Shown: one piece after another, positions 14,301 through 26,300 of the stretch | Layout: every line of letters begins with the position of its first letter | Position numbering within the stretch: position 1 is the first letter of the stretch | Assembly: GCA_026413225.1 (NCBI GenBank) | Contig: CM048552.1 | Span: 22,929,001 to 22,993,000, forward strand | DNA length: 64,000 nucleotides | From: Otis tarda | Lineage: Eukaryota; Chordata; Aves; Otidiformes; Otididae | Direction of reading: 5' to 3' | Position numbers and translations under genes: made by a program | Notes under the pieces: generated by a model | The model's input: the letters and a program-made list of their open reading frames with translations, nothing else | Databases searched by the model: none | Told to the model about the DNA's origin: nothing

Positions 14301-17300
14301 TATCCCATTAAGTAATTTTATTTTGCTTAGCAGAGGAAGAAAAATCCCCAGCCTGTCTAGCTACAATTTTACATTCCTATGTAATGAAGGTAGAAGGCAT
14401 TTGGCACCTTGGGACCACTCTTTACATGTGTCGTCTTCTAGACAGCAAGCATAAGCTGAAGGAAGAAAGAACTGCAAGGAGTTTCTTCTACTACAACTTT
14501 GGAGATCAAATTGCTTCAGTTAGGAAGGACTGTATCAGTGTCACCTACACATGATAGTAAATTCTATTGAAAAGGTAACCTACAATGAATTCAGGAAGGT
14601 TATTGATGGTATCTCTCTTCTGCCGTTTCTTTGGTTGAGGCTGTACTTCCGGTGGCTCACAGTATAAATCCGTTTCAGTCAGTGTTTTTATGTTGCAAGG
14701 CTCGTCACCCACAAAAGCCTGGGCCTCGTCTATTGTCATGGCTTTGTTCAGGTTACTGCCCTAGACAGAAAATAAAAGGCTGAGCCATCATTGCAAAGTC
14801 TTGAGAGACAAGAAGTCCTGAGTTGCAACTTTCCATTTAGATGATTTCCAGCAGCAGGTGTGATTTCCACTGCAGTATACAGAAGAGCAGAGTGGCTGGG
14901 AATTATGCAATTTCTCTCCTTTCCTTTCTGGCGCAAGAAGCAATGTCCCCTCCAGTCCTTGGGAGCTTTATGGCAGAGGGCATTTCCAAATGCCAGGCTC
15001 AACAGGAGGGGGCATCCCCGGGAAACCCCAAGTTGGTCTAAAAATATAGCAACTATCTCTGAGAAGGGGAGGGAGGAGGAAAGGGAAGATGACAACGTTC
15101 ATCACCTAGCAGAAGTAAAGGACTCTAGAAAGCATTTTGGGTATGGTACCAGACAGTTTTTAAGGGTTCGTTAAAGGAAGGAAAATTCCATACACACTTC
15201 AAGGATGAAATAAGCAACCACCATCTCTTGACAAGTTTACCTTTGCATTAATAAGTTTGTTGACTTGTTTTTTGATGCCATCTGTGAAGTTTTCAAAGGT
15301 TGGGTCTGCAACATAGGCAAAGGAGTGGCTCTCATTTTTTACAACCAAATGATAATGATCCATTAGAATAATAGTGGTAATGTTATAGTTCTCTGGGTCT
15401 TCCAGTATTGGCGGGGAAGAAAAAACCACCGTGGTTTCATTGAGTCTTGTAACAAGCTTTCCATCAAACTGTAAGAAACAAGAAAAGAATAACATGCACA
15501 TTTTAGAGTTTGACTCGTTCCTGTACACAACTGTTGATAACTTTAGACTGTAGAAATAAAACCACTGGATTTATAAGCTCTCAATATAGCAGAAATAACA
15601 GTATGAGGTATTTTCCAAAAAGAAAATGAAACAAATTAGTTGATTGGAATAAATTGTTGATTCATTATGTTCTAGCAGCTGCCTGCAGAAAAAGCTTAGG
15701 TTCCAGATCAGTTTCCACTACCTCCAGATCCTGCTGTTCTGGACCACACTGGGCTGATATAATTAAATTGCTCTAAGATTAAGAAGTTAACATGGCAGTT
15801 TTAATCCAGATCATCTTCTGTACCATTAAGTACCTCAGGTAGATTCTTTTCTACTGACACGGTGAAATACCTTGCTGAAATTCAATACAATTACTAAGTG
15901 AAATTTCTAAGTAAAATGTACCAATTGTCAATCAACTACTCAAGGTAACAACCTAGTTAACCTGTCCTCCACATCCAATTACACCGATGTTTTTATCCAA
16001 GAAACTCCTTCAGTCCTTCAGTAACATCAGCCACAGCCAACAACACTAATAGGAACCCTCAGTATTTCTTCTATCACCACCTCAGTTTCTCACTTTGAGA
16101 AATGCAACTTGATAGCTTCTCCCCTACATTTCTGATATTGTCATGTAAGTGGAAGCAAAAGAAAATATTAGAAAAGTCTCTACTCTTAACCAGGAATGTG
16201 TGCTGTACGTAATGCCGACTTAAGCTAACTTGCTGAGAAGATGCTGAGCATAAACAAGGAGAGGGGTAAGAAACATTGACAAACACTGTCAAGAATGCTA
16301 AACAGACTTTAAGATTGTCCTGGGAGTTAAGATTATCAAGATAATTACAAATTGTAGTTTATGGCCTAAGAAACATAGGCAGTTCTCCTCTTAAAATTCT
16401 TTACGGACAGGGTTCTGATGGACCCAAATTCAGCTGGCTTTGGCATACTCTAAAAGTTGAACCATGCATATAATACAAAACATGCACATTACCAGTTCTG
16501 TATGGATCACAAGAATGTCTTTAATTGAAGAGGCAGCCTTAGAAAAGATCTTAGAATGTTCTTACTGGAGACCACTTTTAAGTCCTCAATCATTGTATTA
16601 AATGGTGATCTTTATTAGAAGAGTGGGAAATTGAGACTATTGGTAACCTCAGCTCTTCTTAACATGAGATGCAAGAAGGGTTCATTTTTTTTTAATGTTA
16701 TTTTTTCACAACTTTTTGTGAACGTGCTATAGGTGGAGTATGCATGAAGCAAGAAAGAAAAGAAGATGTGGTTCATTGAAGTGTGAGAAAAAAGGTACTG
16801 ACTGTGCAAAACTGAGTACTCAGCATTGTCTGGATTTGGGTCCTGTTTCAGGCAAATCTCTAAAGCTTGCAGGAGGAGAAGAAAGAGAAAGATAAAGAAC
16901 AAATAAACATTTTCAAGTTCTGAAATGCATTCACTTCACCACTTGAAGCTTAATTCTTCTATACTTATTCATATTGAACGAAAATAATTTTAAAGCAGAA
17001 GATTGCAAGGTACAAGTGAATGCAAGTCAAGATGTAGAAGTAGGCTCTTCTTCCATGGAAACCCTGAACAGATCCAGAAATCTGTTCAAACATTATTGCA
17101 CTTCAATCCCAGTGAAGTCCAGTGGGCAAACTTAAACACATTTTTTGAGAAGATTATATGTTACACATCCAGTGTGATGCCTTTGAGGGGAAAGAAAGAA
17201 AATTACCCTTTTGAGATTCATTTTCCCTGCTTCTGGACGCTCTGCATATACCACCAGCGAGAAACTCTGGATGAGCTCAAAACCGGTTCCAGTTACTGTA

Positions 17301-20300
17301 ATATTTCTCCCTCCACTGAAAGGCAAAATTAAAAAAGAAGTGACGTCATTAGCAAACTACCACAGCTACAGACTGCTTTATCCTGCACTGCTATTTATGT
17401 TTTTCCACTGAAAACAGCTACGTATTACCTAAGTGACAATTAGATATCCTATGCAAGGGACTTCTGTTAAAACTATCGATGACCATAGTATTTAAAAGCA
17501 GCAATGTCAACTTCAAACTTGTTTTAGAACAGCAGAATAAAAAAAAGGACAAATTGCTTTGCCAGTATTTGTGGCTTTTCATTGATGCCTATCGTTGTGT
17601 GCTTTACTTTGCCAATGTTTTTGTTAAAATCACTCTACTTACTACACACATAGAGACAAAGGTGAGAGCGTATATTCCACAGGTCTGTGGGGATCTGGCT
17701 TCTCTATTTCCTTTTATTTGCAACGCATTGTTTAGAAAATAATGCATTAGCATAAGAAGAAGAATGCGTGCAAGCTGCCAGCGGGAATTAACGTCATCAA
17801 AGTAACATGGATTTAGAGGGATAGCAATCCTCAGGGCAATTCATTAAAGTAAGCTTCAGTTTATATAGGGGAAAAAAATAAGACTTGAAAATCCTCTAGG
17901 GTAAATCACTATTGATCTACCAAAAAAACACTCAAGGACCCAAACCCACCCAAACCAAAAATCAAAAGCAAATATTAAAAACAAATCCTATTTTACATAA
18001 GTGACTGCTCAATATTCAAGGAGGCAGGTAACAATTTCTCCAAGAGAACTCAAAGCCGATTTTATTTTTAGCATCCTATATGTAAGGTCACGATGTTACA
18101 CTTCTTTTTAACTGAAAGAAAGTGGAAACATCATGATCTCCCTCTGCTAACTGTACCCCAATAAGCATAAAGACCACAATATTAGGGAACAGCAGAGACC
18201 AATGTAAATCAAGGTCACAAGTTTGTCCCTGTATCGGTCATAGAATGACTCTCAAAAGCAGAGGTATGCTACAAGGACTTTTATACGGACAATTTGCCAT
18301 TTTGCTACAAATAGAAGAGTGGCACACATTTCCTTGGTTTCACAATTAGTACTAGCTGAGCTTTTTTCCAGAAGTAACAGATGGGGTGTCAGTGAGTACC
18401 ACCAAAGAAGAAAGCATACCTTTTGAAAGCCTTATTGAACCCTGATCTAGATTTCCTAAAAAGATACTTTTTTTTTTCCTCACAGGACAAACAGATGACA
18501 AGCCATCATGATCCTCTGTTTCCAGCTTACTTATTAAAGGCTGAACAGAAGAACTGTTGGAAACCTTTTCATTAGAAAGCTTTTATATAGGTCATCCTTA
18601 TAGAATAAGGACTTGTAAGATCATGTTGTCTGACATCATGCTGAAATGCTTCAAATTTATTTCTTTGAGACATCTTCATTTAAAAGAAGCTCAATACCTT
18701 TTCTGGTTTCAAGATTTAGCTTTGAAGTGGGTGTTAAAGTTTGGAGGTAAACAGAATACTTTAAAATATCAGCTGCGGTTAAGAAAGCTCACAAACTCTG
18801 CATATCTAAATATGTGCATGGATGAAGCATGCAAGTTTTTATTTCAAACAGTTATATACATAAAAGGTTTATTATAAATGACACATATTTAAACCGAATT
18901 GTAAATGAAGTTATGACAAATATTTCATTACCTATTGAAGCTATTTACTGGCAGGAACTTAGTCACAGTAGGATTCTCACTGTATGAAAACTGCCCTGGT
19001 ACCCTAATTGTTGTGTCCCCATAGTCCATTGTGATGCCAACACTTTCAACCTTGCTATTAGGTCCTGTAATGCAAACGATCTCGTCTCCAAATTCAGTGC
19101 TAGATTGGAAAAGAAAAAGAAGAGGAAACATTTTCAGTTACTAACACTACGATGATTTGTATTCTTTATTGTAGTACCCAAGAAGCAACAAAAAAAGGGC
19201 TCTATTTTTTTTTAGGCACTGAGAAGTTATGAAAGGAGACAACACTTTCTTCACATCACTTAGGGTCTTTAAAAAAGATACAGGATATGAAAAGGAATAG
19301 TGTACAAACACAAGAACAATGCAATGTCAGCACACTTCATGTCATTCCCGTTTTTAGGAGAAGAGAAGGGCGGCAGTTATTAAAAGGAAAAAGAAGCTAT
19401 AAGAACATGCCAAGGGGCAGCACTAGAAGATTAAGGTTTTATATGGAACCACCGAGAAGAAGCTGAGTGAAAGCATGGATGGACTTGAAGCAGCCAGTCA
19501 AGCAGAAAAAAACTGCAAAATTCTTTGGATATCTGAATTCTCCCACTTTGGTGTTTTTACAGCTGCTTCTTCCAGCTGGAGCCTCTGAGAGAGTTTCTGT
19601 CTGAACGTTATGTGCAGAGCTCCACTGCATGGGATAAGTCACGAGGAGATAGACAATGGATTTGTATAACTTCTAAAGGCCTGAAAAAATGAGTGCTTTG
19701 GTAGGCTACAGCTCTGTATCATTAGTTACTCAGGGTACGTACACATTGCAAGGCTGGCTACCGACTGAGACTTTAACATCCTTCTTGGAACCAGTGGCCA
19801 GGTTTTTACCATTGATGGTAAGTGTGGTTCCACCTGCTTGTGGACCGCTTTCAGGTCTTATTCCAGAAGGCTGAGGTTCCTGCAAAGAGATGGTCAAACT
19901 AATTAAGAAAATTAAAATAAAATTTACACCAGTATTAATTATCATGATAGCTAATAGAAGTTTAACATTACTATGTGAAAAATAATAAAATTAAAATAAC
20001 AACAGACAATTCTTCTAAAAGAAAACCAAATACTTCATTATTCATACTGAAGGAACAAATAACAGATGATGTGAATGTACTTATGTATTTTCCATACTGT
20101 ATTTTATGAGGTTTTATATGAATTTAAATTCCATATTTACAAAATGTAGAGTTAACTGCCACTGAGTTTGCGAGAGCTTCCTGTTGAATTTCCTGTTTTC
20201 CTACTTATTTTAAGACTTCTCTCTTCTGTATGGCTGAGTCTGCCTCCACTTTTCCTTACTCTTTCCTATATTCAGGAGAGACAGAGCTTTCAAAACTGGT

Positions 20301-23300
20301 ACTGAACAGAAATAATATTAAGATTCCCTTTATCTACAAGGCTTTTAATTGCAGTAAAATTTTTATCCTTTTCTTGAGCAACAAGCTTGCAAAGAAAGAA
20401 AAACCGAAAACAAACTTTTCTTTATGCACCTAGAACCTTGGAGAGGTTTTCTTAAGATCAACTGAAACAAGAAGACACACTTCAAATGGTTATGAAATTT
20501 GTTGGAAATTTAAATTTCCCAAGTAAGTTCCCTCCTTTTGTTCTCAATTTCGTTTTTGTTTCTGTGATTGTTTTCCAGCAGCTATGACAAATACTGTAAA
20601 TTAACAGAGAGAGCTTTTCATGAACAGTGTGATTTAATTACTTCATCGCTAAGTCCCTGCCTCCAGTTGAGAAAAGCAACCTTATTCAGGACAACACTGA
20701 AGCTGCTGAACCAAGAGGATGACTGAAACTATGCAAGCCCCATGTGACGGGTTACCAGCTGGCTCCGGGTGAACGCTGCCTGCCGACTCTGTGGCCTGGC
20801 CATGCCCGCAGACGTGCTGCAGCCCCCGTGCCAGGGCGGTAGCTGTTGTGCATGCGAGCAGCAAGGTGGTCCCATGTGGGCAGCTGCCATGGGTCCCACG
20901 CGGGGAGCTGCCACGGGTGCCACGCATACAGGATGCCAGGTCCAAGCGTGCGGCAGGGGCGTTGCTGCAAAGGATCCAGCATTTGTTAAAGCATAGCAGA
21001 CCAACAGCTTAGGGAGCCTGTGAGTAGGTAATGCCTCTTCTGATGTATAACTGTGCTTCTTCATCCATATTCAAACACAAACTTTCCTTAAATAAGTCAA
21101 ATAAGCAATAAGCTTATTTCTCAATCTCATATATATTTGTAAACGACGTATACTCTCCTCTGGCTGATAATAAAGTCCGGGCTTGGGGCTATTCCATAGG
21201 AAGCATACGTAAATAAAGCAAGAACAAAGAAGTTTGAAAACTTCCCTTGCTGATGAGGGTTTCCCTGATCACCATCACACTGCACTGGTCTCCCACTCTA
21301 AGGGGGAAAAGTCCTGCTGAGAAACAGAGAGCAGCAAGCCCACACCTTACCAGTCATGCAGCAAAAACCTTTCCCCCCTGTCATTTTGTTGAGGCACAGA
21401 CTGCCATCTCTGTGTCAGCTTACAGCTACAACACTGAGGGCCCACAAAAGGCAGGGAGGAGGGGGCCTGATGCACCACAGTTGGTTCAAAGCTCGGTTAG
21501 CCATTGACAGGTTTTTAACAAGCAATATGGGTCCGTAAAAATGCATCCAATTGACCTTGTGGTTACTTTACAAATTTGTTTTATTGAAGCACAGATACAG
21601 AAACACGAAGAACTCGTACTTGCTGTGCTTGTTTTATATTTTCATGTCTGAGCAACTTCCCTCCGAAGGAATGCATCATGGTTCAGCACACTTCACAAAT
21701 CCACAATGACAACTGCAATTTGCTCTCAAGTCATTGAGCTTTAAGAATATGCTTTAACACTAATTGGGTGTCAATTGCTTTTCTTCCCTGAGAGAAATCT
21801 GTTTGTAAACCCTTCACTCCTCAAGATGAACGCTGCTGCAGCATATGACTGCTCTCACGCGCTAATCTTTGATTTCTTTTAAATTTACTACATCACAAGA
21901 TTTTCTGCAGGAAAGTGACTCAAAGTCATTTTAAAGCATTTTGTAAGCAAAAAGGAGCCTTGATTCAATATACCAGAGTTGACTAAAACTTGCTCACTTA
22001 GGTCTACATAACCCTCTCTGTGCATACTCTAGGTTTAACTGGTTGCTGATATAAGCTAAATTGAAATAAGTCACATCAGTGTAAATAAAGTTTGAGGGGG
22101 TCAGTTTTAAAAAATCACACTTGAAGTTCAAATTCTAAACATGTGCTTCACAGAAAGGCTCATTCCTGCTTTTTTTTTGTAACACAATTTTGTCACTTAA
22201 TTTGTTGCACGGACAAATTCATTATCCCTGAACTTCAGAAAAAACTGTTTAAAGTTTTAACTTTTTCCCTAAATACTACATCCACTGAAAGCCTAGTATC
22301 TAAGGACAGACTTAGGAAGGAAAGGAATAAGAAACCATCTAAAGCCAAGCCTTTAAGCAGAAACTTAAGAAGGAAAAGAACAAGAAAAGGCTTCTGAAAC
22401 ATCACGCACCACTGTTCTCTGAAACAGCACAAAAAATGAAAGGAAGCTTGCTAAGAACTTCTGCTAGACAGTCATATTCCTTTCTTTCTGCAAAAATGTG
22501 AAATAATTGTTCTGTTAAAGCTCTGCTGGGTTACCTGACAGGTAACTTTGGCAGGGCATTAGCTGGCTCTGTTGCTAACAACCAGTAAATACTGACTGAG
22601 CCAAGGACTTGAAGGAGAACCATCCAGCACCATTTTCTACGGGGGACCTTTTAGGGGTGGCCTACTTTTGCCTCCCCAGGAATAGGGATATATAGGTAAC
22701 AAAATAGCAAAGTTACCTCTGAGTAACACAGCAGCAATGGGGAAGTGAAACAAGTACCTGTTTCGTTTTCCCCAGAAACTCTGTTTTCCTTAGCAAGAAT
22801 CCAGCTCTGCCGGAAGTTAAAGCCCAGCTATGCCGGAAGGGAGAACGTGCCACCCACACCTCACCCCATCCACCGCACAGCCGCACCACGGACTCGGCAC
22901 ATCTCAGCTTCACTTCGGGCTGAATGGAAAAGCAAGGCCGAGAACCTGGGAGTGAAGGCAGGTAGCAGCCAAGGAGGAGGTGGAATGGTTACGGTTTAAC
23001 CCTTATTTTCTCTTTATTCACTGGTCTTGCAGCAGTTCCTCAAAGGACTATTTTAAAACAGTTTAATTCAAAGTATTAATATTTAACACATTTAAAGTAG
23101 TTTTGCAAATATCAGGAGCTCTCCAGAGACCAAATAATGTGGACGTCTCGTAAAGATGATGTAATAAGGAGAAGCTAAACCCTGCTCTGCATGCAGAGGA
23201 ATTCTTCAGCATGACTGCTAAGACAAAGCATCATATAGTAACTGTTTCTGTAAACTTGTCAGGAAAATGATTTGATTAATTTTAACTTGCTATTTTCTGT

Positions 23301-26300
23301 TTCACATTTCCCCCTTTCCCTTCCTCTTAAGGACCTTCCAGAAAAAAATAAGTTAAAATAAATTATCAAGAATTTAAACAATTTTAATAACCATTTTATT
23401 GCAAAACCAATGTGCTATGAGCAAGTTCTTGTGCTCTTCTAAAATATTCATGGATGGGTCAAAGAGCAAAGCTACATCGGCCCACCTGGCAGTCTTCTTA
23501 AGAGTACCAATACGAAAAAAAAATATTGGTTCATTCAAACGCTCAACTAGAAAGCATTTTTCAAAAATGCAATTAGGTGGATAGGATCAGCAGATGAATG
23601 ATATTTCGCTGCATGTCAAGATAATTTGAAAAAGTACCATCAGTGGTGGCACAAGCCTTCAACAAGAATGGTGTTACCTATGGAGAAGGTAGCCCCTTCC
23701 CACAACTGACATGGCACCCACCAGTGGGACAGAGGGGTTCAGACCCTTGGAAGCTCCCAGGTCTAGTTTATCTTACACAGTTTTATCTTACACAGTCTAA
23801 CAAAGCTGCACCTAACCCACAGCTCTACATTGCTTACCACAGGCCTGCATGAGATTCCTTCTCCTTGCAGAGGAAAAAGAGGGGCAAAGGGTAAATCCTT
23901 CACTGCAAACCTTGTTTGAGGGATAATAAAAATGCTGCTTTTACCAAGAGGCAACCCCCTTTAATTTGGACTCAACCCCAAGCAATGCTGAATGCTTAAA
24001 CATTACAAACAGCACTGATAAACCCAGGACCTCAAGTGCTGCAAGATCTGTGATGCCGCTTTTTCAAAACCCCCTTATGGATTTTTTTTCTCTCCTTGTT
24101 TCTGCCCTTTTCTCATTTCAATCTTTGAATCAGAAGTACGCTGGCCGTCATAGTAAATACTCTGCTTTAATTTTCAGCCCTCTGCACCTCGGGATCTTTC
24201 TTCGCTCAGAAGGTGCCCGGGGGAAGTCACACTTTCTATAACATCACAATGCAGCGCACCACTATAACATCACACCGCAGTGCTCAGTGCAATTACGATG
24301 TTAAGCAGAACACTCGATTATGTGTCCTATATGGAATTTGTAGCAGCCTTGCAATAATTCTTCTGGAAAACGTCAGCCCTTGTGAGGTCTTGGTAATACT
24401 TTATTTCTCATGGACATAGTAAAATTTAAACAACCCTGCAAACCCTAGTTTAATCCTCTTTTTATAATTCCTGAAAGTGTAGAAAATTATAATTCATATA
24501 TTTCACTCTTTTTCTTATTTTGCTTGAAATGGAGGAATGTTCTTTCAAGTTTCAGTGCTCTACACTTCTCCTTTTGTCACTGGGCAAATATTGTTCATGT
24601 CTTCCATGTAGTGTAATGTTTGAGCATAAATATATTTTACAATAACAGGTTACCTTGTTAGGCAGGTAGCCTAGTATAGTTTGGTTGGAAGGGACCTACA
24701 ATAATCATCTAGTCCAACTTGTCAACAGCTGTGGCTTGCTCCCTACTGTATGGTTTATCCTGAAAAAAATAATTTGATCTTGACAGGATTTCTTGCTTGT
24801 AGGTCGGAGCAGATTGTAGCTCGTCAGTCATGGGAAATATAAGCATTTTATGTATCTTGCATATAAACCTTCCTTAAATCCTACTTAGGTGTAATGATGT
24901 TGAGCTAGAGGTCTCAAAGTCCACCTGCAACCCAGCTTTCGCATGTTGTACCAGACTGCTGGGTTAGAAGTCCTGAACAGATAAGCATTTTTCCTAGCAC
25001 TTTGATAACTATTAGGCAGTTTTGCTGGAAGGATAATAATGCTATGAATAGGATACCTCTTCTGTTTTATGACTGTGGCCGGTGCCCATCCCATTGATAT
25101 GGCCTACCTGAAAACAGTGGTTACTTGCTCAAATTTGAAGTAGTGAGACAATGACAATTTCTAAGTCCTTGTACGTTGCTTATAATGTTTAATGTTCAAA
25201 TAGTGCTAGTTTGTTTGGTAGCAAATTCATGGATTCTTTTTTTAATATCAGTCAATTCCCTTACATGGCATTTGCTTTCCTGTGTGCCATTGCCTTTCTT
25301 TGCACCAGGGACTAACTAACCTGAGCTTCAGAAACTGTATTTTTTGGTTTTACCTCACAGTAATGTCATAGTCTTGCAAAAGTCTGTCCTCTGAGGCACT
25401 CTGTGCTTTGTCAGCATAGATGTACTGGAAAAAAATAAAGAAAAATACTGGCAAACCAGCTTGCACTGGCCCAGGTATGTATATGACTTCACATTCAGGC
25501 CATTTTCCGGTGTCCTGTTTTCTCCACTGCAGCCAGAAGTCTCTCCTTTCCTTGCTCTGTTTGTATCCCTTGCCTCTGACTTACAAATACGTTCACAAAA
25601 TGTGATATACTTTTCATTGAAGTTTTATGATTTCTGCGTGCTAGAGGGTAAATTATCTCCATGTCTGTTCCACTTATAATCATATTTAGATGAGAACTTA
25701 TTAGCAAAGTAGATGACTGCTGCTCTTACACAGCTACTGCAGACCCTCTGAGTATTTGCATTTCAGCTCTTTCTTCCATTTTTCATCCTGTTTATTAATC
25801 TAGAATGAACTTTTTAATCTTTAATATTTTATTATTGCAGTTAGTCTTTTCGCATAGTTAGGAAGATGATCTCTTATTTCTTCAGGTTTCTGATTACAAT
25901 TTCAGTAAAAGACACCTTTTACAGGCTGAATATGCTTTCAGAGAGCTCCCAGCATTTTAGATCTCTGTGGTTTGCTGGTATCAAATCAAAGCACAGCTTT
26001 TACCTGGCTAACAGCAGGGTTACTGCTATTCTTTTCTTCTTTAGCCAGCTTCTTTGCAATTTTCTCATTAAAGATACGCAGGTGCAAAAGAGAGTCATTC
26101 CCCCAGCCTCTTCTTTGCTCACCCGACTTGTATTTGGGATGCGATCTGCCAGGCTGATTCATGTTCTTTTTCACTCAGTATGTTTGCTTTGCAAGTTTCC
26201 TATTTTGCACTGTCACATCCAGCCAACTCCTGGTCCCTTGCACAGTATTCAAGAACATGAGGAGTGCACTCCTGGGGAGCATCACCTAGGTCCTGCATAT

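Noticed and set aside
14748-15095. 115-codon minus-strand open frame next to exon 18
   Set aside because: It is intronic and runs into exon 18 in the wrong frame. The conserved protein starts at the AG acceptor at 14760.
16800-16900. Exon-like segment on the minus strand after a long pyrimidine tract (translation [18 protein letters not shown])
   Set aside because: The preceding exon ends in phase 0, and reading from the only good acceptor (GCAAG) in that phase meets a stop at once. The available donors are weak, and exons 16 and 17 join directly with good fit to plexin-B2.
20682-21064. Overlapping open frames on both strands rich in Ala, His, Gln and Trp
   Set aside because: They come from the GC-rich minisatellite, where stop codons are rare in every frame. 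No domain or splice support.
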